From Actinobacteria bacterium UBA5176 (GTDB taxonomy: Bacteria; Actinomycetota; UBA4738): DNA of 5,402 nucleotides. The stretch is taken from assembly GCA_002413305.1 (NCBI GenBank), contig DHWS01000046.1, positions 1 to 5,402 of the forward strand, read 5' to 3'. A model generated the notes under the pieces. That model saw only the letters and a list, made by a program, of their open reading frames with translations. It did no database searches and was not told the DNA's origin. Position numbers and translations under genes: made by a program. Of this stretch, positions 1-5,402 are shown in pieces (the stretch's first letter is position 1; every line of letters starts with the position of its first letter).

Positions 1-857
1 TGGTCCTCGTTCGTGGTGAGGCCGGAGACCCTGCTCCGCTGGCACCGCGAGCTCGTCGCCAAGAAGTGGACGTACAAGAGGAGGGGTCGCCCCGGTCGGC
101 CCCCGGTCGATGCCGAGGTCCGGGACCTCATCGTCCGCCTCGGCAGGGAGAACCCCCGGTGGGGATACCAGCGGATCCGCGGCGAGCTGCTGAAGCTGGG
201 CCTGCGGATCTCCGCGACGACCGTCCGGACCATCCTGCTCCGCCACGGCCTTGATCCGGCTCCCCGCCGGACGGGCCCCACGTGGTCGGAGTTCCTCCGG
301 TCCCAGGCTGCGGGCATCCTGGCCTGCGACTTCTTCACGATCGAGACGATCACGCTTCGGACGATCTACGTGCTCTTCTTCATCGAGCTTTCGACCAGGA
401 AGGTCCACGTGGCCGGCGTCACGTCGCACCCCGACTCGGCGTGGGTCACCCAGCAGGCCAGGAACCTGGCCATCGAGGACCGTTTCTCCGGCGTTCGGTT
501 CCTCCTACGCGATCGGGACGCCAAGTTCGCGGCATCATTCGATGAGGTGTTCCGAACGGAGGGCGTGCGGATCATCCGAACGCCGATCCGGGCACCTCGG
601 GCGACGCCTTCGCCGAGCGGTTCGTACGGACCGTACGGCGAGAGTGCCTCGACCACGTCCTGATCTACGGTCGTCGGCACCTTGAGCGGGTGCTCCAGGC
701 TTACGTCGGCCATTACACGCAGGAGAGGCCGCACCGGGGCCTTCATCTCATGACACCGTCGGGCAGGGAGAGCATCGAGTGCGCTGGCCCAACGGCCCGG
801 GTTCTCCGGCACGACGTCCTGGGCGGGCTGATCCATGAGTACCGGTGGGCAGCGTGA
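1..857 (+). pseudogene. DDE integrase/transposase (rve-type, IS3/IS481-like), 5'-truncated by window edge and frameshifted
   Basis: This is a transposase of the retroviral-integrase fold, which would cut and join the ends of its insertion sequence. The reading frame is open from base 1, and the conserved stretch VVRPETLLRWHRE begins before any convincing start, so the GTG at 13 is probably internal and the true start lies outside. Numbering from that GTG, residues 21-90 hold an HTH_21-like region (NPRWGYQRIRGEL) and the fold begins near residue 91. Catalytic Asp candidates are D106 (ILACDFF) and D167 (LLRDRDAKF). At about base 604 the frame breaks: the frame-1 product ends in an unrelated tail with a stop at 661-663. 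A frame offset by one continues from 606 (AFAERFVRTVRRECLDH) through HYTQERPHRGLHL to TGA at 855-857, and supplies the catalytic Glu about 34 residues after D167. The expected codon for Asn appears as 'ac', consistent with a one-base deletion (or a sequencing error). No terminal inverted repeats were identified. Confidence 0.85.
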
Positions 858-1330
858 ACGCGATCCGGAAAATTGAACCCTTCAGGCTCCGTAGCCAGTT
901 GTCGCCCGTCACCTTCTCGCCGAGCACGGGAACACCTTCGAACCGTGCCGCCGGCCACCGCCGCCGCGGCCTCCTTCGTCGGTTCGCTCGCCGGGTCGAT
1001 GCGGTCGACCCGAGTTTCCGGTGTAGGCGCGACCTCCACCGCGACTGCCGCGGTGGACGGCCTCGGGTCCACTGCATGGCACTGCTGCATTCGCCGCCGG
1101 CGTCGGCATCCGGCAGACTCGCGCGATGAGATCGCAACGTCACCTTCACCCTCGACCGGCGCCGAGTTCGGCCTTCGCTGGGTACCGGTTCCCGCGACCG
1201 ACGCAAGCCTAAATGAACTTCCCCCGCTCACCGAGAGGCGGGTGCCACCGCTGCCGATTGTGCATCGGTTGAGAATGCGGCCAGGCGCGATGTCCAGCCC
1301 GTTCTGTCCTCGGAGCGGGACCGCTGGGAC
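858..1330. other. Gene-free stretch between transposase remnant and CNB gene (no supported CDS)
   Basis: About 470 bp lie between the stop of the transposase remnant and the convergent stop of the cyclic-nucleotide-binding gene. Open frames exist on both strands, as expected at this GC content, but their translations are Arg/Ala/Pro/Ser-rich, overlap the flanking genes, and show no recognisable domain. A relatively AT-rich patch (ggaaaattgaaccc, about 866-881) directly after the transposase stop could lie near the right end of the element, but the left end is not in the window, so inverted repeats cannot be compared. The segment also holds the hairpin at 1035-1057 and a weaker 5-bp inverted repeat (cccgc/gcggg) near 1222-1242. 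It could be decayed accessory DNA or a plain convergent spacer. Confidence 0.5.
1035..1057. repeat. Perfect 9-bp inverted repeat (hairpin), loop of 5 nt
   Basis: Arms tccaccgcg (1035-1043) and cgcggtgga (1049-1057) are exact reverse complements, separated by actgc. The stem is strong and GC-rich, but no run of T follows on either strand, so it is not a classical intrinsic terminator. It sits in the spacer between two convergent genes, where a hairpin could still help end transcription or protect a 3' end. GC-rich DNA forms such repeats by chance fairly often, so function is unproven. Confidence 0.4.
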
Positions 1331-1954
1331 TTACTTACGGAGCCACCGTCGACGAGCCGGCGGCGCCGCCGACCAGTCGGTGTCGCGGAACTTCCGAATG
1401 CGCCCGCTCAGCTCTGCCAGTACTGCTTGGTCGATCGGGTGGTCCTCTGCGTAGGGGACGGACTCGCCCTGGGCGGCGAGCAATCCCCTGAGCTTCAGGA
1501 AGATCAGGCGAGCGATCGATGGGTACTTCTCGGCCATACGGCGAAAACCCTCCGAGGTGAGCTTGAGCGCATAGACCGTAGTCTCGGCGACGACGGTGGC
1601 CGCCCTTGGCCCGCCGTCGATCAGGGAGAGCTCGCCGAAGTAGCTATTGGGACCGAGCGTCCCCTTCTCCGCCCCGGCCACCAGAACCTTGGCTTTCCCC
1701 TCCTTGACCAGGTAGAAGGCGTCGCCCTTCTCGCCCTCCTTCACGATCGTCTCCCCGGGCCGAAATTCGATGGGCACGGCCGACCGGAGGATCGATCGCA
1801 GCTTGCCTATGGGCAACCCATTGAAGAGCGGCGCGGAGCGGAGGGCGCCGAGCTCCTCGGAAAACGCCCATCGAACCCCGATCCAGCTCGCCACGATGAC
1901 CAGCACGAGCAAGATCGCTGGGACCACCCAGGCAACGACGTAGCTTGCGACCAT
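1331..1954 (-). CDS. Membrane-anchored cyclic nucleotide-binding domain protein
   Basis: This 207-residue protein is predicted to sense a cyclic nucleotide at the inner face of the cytoplasmic membrane. Residues about 5-27 form one hydrophobic helix (VVPAILLVLVIVASWIGV) with no charge before it and Arg28 after it, which suggests the C-terminal part is cytoplasmic. Residues about 42-155 form a CNB/CAP-ED domain: APLFNGLP lead-in, FRPGETIVKEGEKGDAFYLVKEGKAKV beta-roll (written here only as a landmark near 64-90), and a phosphate-binding cassette FGELSLIDGGPRAAT at 106-120. E108 and R117 occupy the positions that contact the ribose 2'-OH and the cyclic phosphate in PKA and CAP, so ligand binding is likely. 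There is no helix-turn-helix after the domain, so it is not a CRP/FNR-type regulator. The C-terminus (about 184-207) is basic and probably flexible (RIRKFR, ARRRWLRK). The ATG at 1954 is supported by a G-rich ribosome binding site. It lies downstream of a cyclase-type gene on the same strand, which could supply its ligand. cAMP versus cGMP cannot be told from sequence. Confidence 0.85.
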   Translation of the reverse strand: MVASYVVAWVVPAILLVLVIVASWIGVRWAFSEELGALRSAPLFNGLPIGKLRSILRSAVPIEFRPGETIVKEGEKGDAFYLVKEGKAKVLVAGAEKGTLGPNSYFGELSLIDGGPRAATVVAETTVYALKLTSEGFRRMAEKYPSIARLIFLKLRGLLAAQGESVPYAEDHPIDQAVLAELSGRIRKFRDTDWSAAPPARRRWLRK

Positions 1955-1957
1955 GAG

Positions 1958-1972
1958 CCCCCCCTTCCCCCT
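1958..1972 (-). promoter_or_regulatory. G-rich ribosome binding site of the CNB gene
   Basis: Reading the minus strand, the bases just before the ATG at 1954 are AGGGGGAAGGGGGGG followed by CTC. The AAGG core ends about 7 nt before the ATG, a good Shine-Dalgarno distance, and it supports this start over alternatives. The 7-G tract (1958-1964) lies inside the SD/spacer region, which is unusual because a change in its length would alter the SD-to-start spacing. Confidence 0.6.
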
Positions 1973-2219
1973 GCAAGCGGAACGTCTGGAGCATTAGCTT
2001 GTCGGCGCCGAAGTGTAGCCTTGCTTGTCAAACGTCGCCAGGTGCGTCCCAAAACCGTGACAACCGGGAGCCGGCCGTCGGCGGCTGCGGGGTAGACGCA
2101 CCGCCCTTCACGCCCGTGAGGAAGAGGTGCTGACCTTCGTGCGAAACGCCCTTAGGCCGAGGGGCGATGAAGCGTTGCGGGAGGCCGAAGCGGCGCGCTG
2201 ACCTGCCGAGAGTCTGCGG
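1973..2219. other. Intergenic gap between cyclase-type gene and CNB gene, possible weak promoter
   Basis: Together with the ribosome binding site, this gap separates the stop of the upstream large gene from the ATG of the CNB gene. That is long for tightly coupled genes, so the CNB gene may have its own promoter. On the minus strand there is an exact TTGACA at 2031-2026, but the TACACT at 2017-2012 is only 8 bp further on, and nothing like a -10 box occurs 16-18 bp away. I therefore do not call a promoter. Short inverted repeats (tcacg/cgtga near 2109-2120, agccg/cggct near 2070-2087) are too weak, and lack T-runs, to be called terminators. Confidence 0.35.
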
Positions 2220-5200
2220 TCAGACACCCGAGGCCACTCTGGGCACGGTTGGTTGGATCCGTTCGATCCGCTCCAGCCACGGGCGGGCTCCGAGACGCTC
2301 GAAGATCTCTCGGGCTTCGGCCAACAGGGGATCGGCCTCGCCCACACGGCCCTGTGCGACCAGGAACTCGGCCAGTTCGGCGAGCGGCTCGGCCAGGATG
2401 AAGGGATCGCCGATCTTCCTGAGCTGCTCGATCGCCGCCGTGAATCCCTCCTCCGCCGCCTGAAGATCTCCCCCCTCTGCGGCCAGCCGCGCCGACATCC
2501 GGGTGATCTCGCCCCTGAGAGCGGGCGAGATCTCGCGTCCCGGCCAGGACCGGACTTCGGCCAGGAGTCCCTCGGCCTTGGCCAGATCGTGCATCTGGAG
2601 CGCGGCCTCGATCGCCTCCACGGCGCCCCACTGGACCGACCACAGATGCGCCCCCGTCGACTCCTTGACGGAAACCGCTTCCATGGCTGCGTCGAAGGCT
2701 TCCTGCCAGCGTCCCTCCGCCCGCCGAACGAGGGCCCGCGTGTGGGCAGTTGTCGACCGGTTCTGTTCGTCTGCCGTCGATTGAGGAAGGCCCACGAGTT
2801 CCTTCAGCAACGAACGGCCCCGTTCGACCTCGCCCCGGTCGACGGCGATCTGGACGAGCACGGGGAACGTCCATGCCATGGCGAAGCCGGCACCCGGAAC
2901 CTCCTGCGGTGACGGGATCTCTCCCGCCCATGAGATCGCCTCGTCCCATCGACCGAGGGTCTTCGTGTGGCCCGTGACGTGGGCGAGAAGCGACCACTCC
3001 CACGTTCGGATGCCGACCTTCCGAGCAAGGGCCAGTCCGTCCATCGCGTAGCGTAGCCCCTCCTCGGACCTGTTCCGTCCCTCCGCCAGCGTGGCGGACA
3101 GGTTGACGTAGGCCCGGAGAGCGGCCGCATGGAGTTCGTTGTCCAATGCGATCTTGAGCGAGTGCGCCAACAGCGCGAGCGCCTCCTCGAAACGGCCACT
3201 CCTGCCGAGGATGACGCTCTTCGTGTTGAGGGCATGGGCGAGGACCATGGGGAGGTCCAGCGATTCGGCGATGTCCAAAGCAAGCTCGACGCGTTCGCGG
3301 CCCGCGTCCATGTGCCCGCTGAAATAGTGGAAGCGGGCGAGCTGCGCGGCGAGCGTGGCCAGATCCTCATCGGGCTCGTCGCCGGCGAGAACCGAGAAGG
3401 CCCGCTCCATCCGGTCGAGGGCCTCGTCCAAGCGGCCCTGGTCCCAGAGCACTTCTGCAAGCTGGGCGTCGACCCTCGCTGCGGCGTGCTCCAGGCTCCC
3501 ATCGCGGAAGAGCTGGATCGCCCGCTCGAAATGCGCTGCCGCTTGATCGTTCAGCGCTGCCCTGCGCGCCATGTCACCCGCCTGCTCGGAGAGCTCGGCC
3601 TGCAGTGTGGGCTCGTCGGCGAGATCAAGGGCCTGCTCGAAGTACCGCTGGGCGTCGCCACTCGCCGCCAGTGAGGCCGCTCGCCTGCCGGCGCGCTCCA
3701 GCCGCTCCCGAGCCTGGGTCCTGATCTCACCCGCGTCCGGTGCTTCCGGCGCGGCCTCGTACGCCTGGATGTAGTGGGAGGCGACGATCTCCACGATCTC
3801 TTCCTGGTCTGCTCCCCAGAACTCCTCCAGCTGCTTGGCTGCGGCGAGGTGCAAGGCTTTCCGCTCCTTCCTGGAAAGCGTCTCGTACGCGACCCGCCTG
3901 ACAAGATCCTGGAGGAACCCGTACTGGCCCCGCTCGGGTGACCGGGGATCGACCTGGATCCCCAGAACCTCCTTCCGGACGAGCGCCATCAGCACCTGTT
4001 CGAGGTCGGCCTCCGCATTCCTCGTGGAGGCGGCCAGCGCCTGCCGGGTGAAGGTCTTGCCCAGCACCGAGGCGTCCTGCGCGACGCGTCGCTCCTCCTG
4101 CGTGAGCCCATCGAGTCGGGCCGCTATGAGGGCGTGCAGCGTCTCGGGGACGTCGAGCGTTCCGATCGGCCCGGCCGGCCGGTACCCGGCTCCCTCCGGT
4201 ACCAGGAGCCCCCGGTCGATCAGCATTCGAACGGTCTCCACCGCATACAGTGGAACCCCTTCGGCCCGGTCGAGGATCTGGTCCCTGATCTCCGCGGGTA
4301 GACCTGGAACGAAGCCGGCCAGGAGCGCCTCCATGGCCTCCCTCGAAAGCGGCTCGAGGTAAAGGGAGGTGAAGTTGCGCCGGGAGGCGCCCCAACCCGG
4401 TGCGCGATCGGTGAGCTCTGGCCGCGCGAGGGCGATGACGAACAGCGGATGGTTTCGCGACCATTCGAGGAGGTATTCGACGAAATCCAGCTGGGCACTG
4501 TCGGCCCACTGGAGGTCCTCGAACACCATCACCACCGGACTGGTCTCGGCCAATCTCTCGAAGAAGACGCGCCAGGCGGCGAAGAGATCCTCTCGCTCTC
4601 GAGCTTCGCGGTCCTCCAGACCGAGCAGATGCGCCAGGCGCGGCTCCACCCACCGCCGCTCCTCCGGGTCGGGCAGGTATTGCTCCAGAGTGCTTCGAAG
4701 CTTGGCCAGCGCCGACGTGGGCTCCTCGCCCTCCGAGATCCGGCACCGCATCTTCACCATCTCGGCGAGTGCCCAATACGTGACTCCCTCGCCGTAGGAC
4801 AGGCAACGCCCACGGTGCCATAGGACCAGTTCGGCGACGCCTTCCAGGTATTTGAAGAACTCCCACGACAGCCGGGACTTGCCGATCCCGGCGATCCCGA
4901 CGAACGAGACCAGGTGGGCCTTCTTCTCCTCGGTCGAGCCGTGGAACAGCTCTTTCACCAACCGCAGGTCGCGGTCACGACCCACGAACGGTGGTTCGAG
5001 GCCGGTCGACTTGTAGGCCCCGCCGATCCCGGCCACGACCCGGACCGCTCGCGACAGCGGGACGCGTTCGACCTTGCCCTTCAGCTCGTGCTCCCCGGCG
5101 TCCTGGTAGACGATGGCCGCTTCGGTCGCCCGCCGGGTGGCCTCGCCGACCAACACCGACCCGGGCGCGGCGACCGATTGGATCCTGGAGGCCGTGTTGA

Positions 5201-5402
5201 CGAGATCGCCGGCCACCATGCCCTGGCCCTCGGCCCCGATGGTGACGGCGGCCTCGCCCGTGAGCACACCCGCTCGGGCCTTGAGCTCGGGCGCCCCGAC
5301 CTCCGAGCCGAGCTGCTCCACCGCCTGCGTGAGCTCCAGTGCCGCTCGCACCGCCCGCTCGGCATCGTCTTCTCGGGCCACCGGGGTTCCCCAGACGGCC
5401 AT
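2220..5402 (-). CDS. Class III nucleotide cyclase - AAA_16/STAND ATPase - TPR repeat protein (N-terminus beyond window)
   Basis: This is a large multidomain signalling protein, 1060 residues of it in the window. The domain order resembles soluble adenylyl cyclases: cyclase, then NTPase, then helical repeats. The Met at the window edge is almost certainly internal: family members usually read GDAVMAVWGTP here, where the D is the second metal ligand, so the N-terminus and both metal-binding Asp residues are missing from view. Numbering from that Met, residues 1-125 are the C-terminal half of the cyclase homology domain, with the transition-state pair N69 and R73 (GDLVNTASRIQ). The adenine-selecting position, seven before N69, is M62. 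Residues about 138-330 are an AAA_16/STAND P-loop ATPase: PFVGRDRDL lead-in, Walker A GIAGIGKS (169-176), and Walker B VVMVFEDLQWAD (290-301) with E295-D296. Residues about 330-540 are the following helical/winged region typical of this ATPase class (EGVPLYAVETVRMLIDRG; VLGKTF; YGFLQDLVRRVAYETL). Residues about 560-1045 are TPR-like repeats (for example AQRYFEQALDLAD, AAAHFERAIQLF, LDEALDRMERAFSVL, FEEALALLAHSLKIAL, WQEAFDAAMEAV). No C-terminal HTH and no membrane helix are seen, so it is probably cytosolic. The TGA is at 2222-2220. Confidence 0.9.
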   Translation of the reverse strand: MAVWGTPVAREDDAERAVRAALELTQAVEQLGSEVGAPELKARAGVLTGEAAVTIGAEGQGMVAGDLVNTASRIQSVAAPGSVLVGEATRRATEAAIVYQDAGEHELKGKVERVPLSRAVRVVAGIGGAYKSTGLEPPFVGRDRDLRLVKELFHGSTEEKKAHLVSFVGIAGIGKSRLSWEFFKYLEGVAELVLWHRGRCLSYGEGVTYWALAEMVKMRCRISEGEEPTSALAKLRSTLEQYLPDPEERRWVEPRLAHLLGLEDREAREREDLFAAWRVFFERLAETSPVVMVFEDLQWADSAQLDFVEYLLEWSRNHPLFVIALARPELTDRAPGWGASRRNFTSLYLEPLSREAMEALLAGFVPGLPAEIRDQILDRAEGVPLYAVETVRMLIDRGLLVPEGAGYRPAGPIGTLDVPETLHALIAARLDGLTQEERRVAQDASVLGKTFTRQALAASTRNAEADLEQVLMALVRKEVLGIQVDPRSPERGQYGFLQDLVRRVAYETLSRKERKALHLAAAKQLEEFWGADQEEIVEIVASHYIQAYEAAPEAPDAGEIRTQARERLERAGRRAASLAASGDAQRYFEQALDLADEPTLQAELSEQAGDMARRAALNDQAAAHFERAIQLFRDGSLEHAAARVDAQLAEVLWDQGRLDEALDRMERAFSVLAGDEPDEDLATLAAQLARFHYFSGHMDAGRERVELALDIAESLDLPMVLAHALNTKSVILGRSGRFEEALALLAHSLKIALDNELHAAALRAYVNLSATLAEGRNRSEEGLRYAMDGLALARKVGIRTWEWSLLAHVTGHTKTLGRWDEAISWAGEIPSPQEVPGAGFAMAWTFPVLVQIAVDRGEVERGRSLLKELVGLPQSTADEQNRSTTAHTRALVRRAEGRWQEAFDAAMEAVSVKESTGAHLWSVQWGAVEAIEAALQMHDLAKAEGLLAEVRSWPGREISPALRGEITRMSARLAAEGGDLQAAEEGFTAAIEQLRKIGDPFILAEPLAELAEFLVAQGRVGEADPLLAEAREIFERLGARPWLERIERIQPTVPRVASGV

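Noticed and set aside
743..1231. Overlapping minus-strand open frames (about 150-160 codons) across the spacer
   Set aside because: They run antisense into the conserved C-terminus of the transposase, and their products are Arg/Ser/Ala-rich with no domain.
873..1454. Plus-strand open frame of 193 codons across the spacer into the CNB gene
   Set aside because: It overlaps the CNB gene in antisense, has no domain, and its Ala/Arg/Ser-rich composition is typical of a chance frame in GC-rich DNA.
2012..2031. TTGACA and TACACT on the minus strand as a sigma-70-type promoter for the CNB gene
   Set aside because: The spacing is only 8 bp, against the usual 16-18, and no suitable -10 box lies at the right distance.
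1427..2095. 222-codon open frame on the plus strand opposite the CNB gene
   Set aside because: It is the antisense image of the CNB gene, which has clear domain motifs and a ribosome binding site. The antisense product has no recognisable feature.
2066..2122. Short inverted repeats downstream of the large gene as an intrinsic terminator
   Set aside because: Stems are 5 bp or less with poor loops, and no T-run follows on the minus strand.
2152..3003. 283-codon open frame on the minus strand overlapping the end of the large gene
   Set aside because: Low-complexity Gly/Arg/Ser composition, no motif, and out of frame with the clear TPR coding sequence.
3727..4866. 379-codon open frame on the minus strand in another frame of the large gene
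   Set aside because: Its translation is Arg/Gly/Pro-rich without any domain, and it lies wholly inside the well-supported cyclase/ATPase/TPR frame. It is a GC-driven shadow.

Overview
This 5.4 kb window is high-GC DNA (by eye roughly two-thirds G+C) with strong G/C preference at third codon positions. The protein content is an IS-type integrase of a kind common in actinobacteria, plus a large cyclase/ATPase/TPR signalling protein. Together these suggest an Actinomycetota-like genome, possibly of the Thermoleophilia type. The taxonomic call is an inference from protein style and composition; no rRNA or marker gene is present.

Layout: (1) Positions 1-857, plus strand: the 3' three-quarters or so of a DDE integrase/transposase gene, cut at its 5' end by the window edge and broken by a one-base frameshift near 604. 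The shift separates the two catalytic Asp residues from the catalytic Glu. (2) Positions 858-1330: about 470 bp with no gene I can support. It holds one perfect 9-bp inverted repeat and may be insertion debris or ordinary convergent intergenic DNA. (3) Positions 1331-1954, minus strand: a 207-residue protein with one N-terminal membrane helix and a cytoplasmic cyclic-nucleotide-binding domain carrying a near-textbook phosphate-binding cassette, but no DNA-binding domain. (4) Positions 1955-2219: a 265-bp intergenic gap with a G-rich ribosome binding site. (5) Positions 2220-5402, minus strand: a very large gene open at the window edge, encoding the C-terminal half of a class III nucleotide cyclase domain, then a STAND/AAA_16-type ATPase, then a long TPR-like helical repeat region.

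The two minus-strand genes make functional sense together. The large protein belongs to an architecture able to make a cyclic nucleotide under control of an ATPase/TPR sensor, and the next gene downstream encodes a membrane-tethered protein predicted to bind a cyclic nucleotide. This is a plausible small local second-messenger module, but the link rests on adjacency and domain logic only. The cyclase's metal-binding residues lie outside the window, and the position that normally selects adenine appears to be methionine, so activity and substrate are not settled. I see no CRISPR array, tRNA, rRNA or phage genes. Most of the window looks like known families; the points worth following up are the cyclase-receptor pairing and the atypical cyclase residue.
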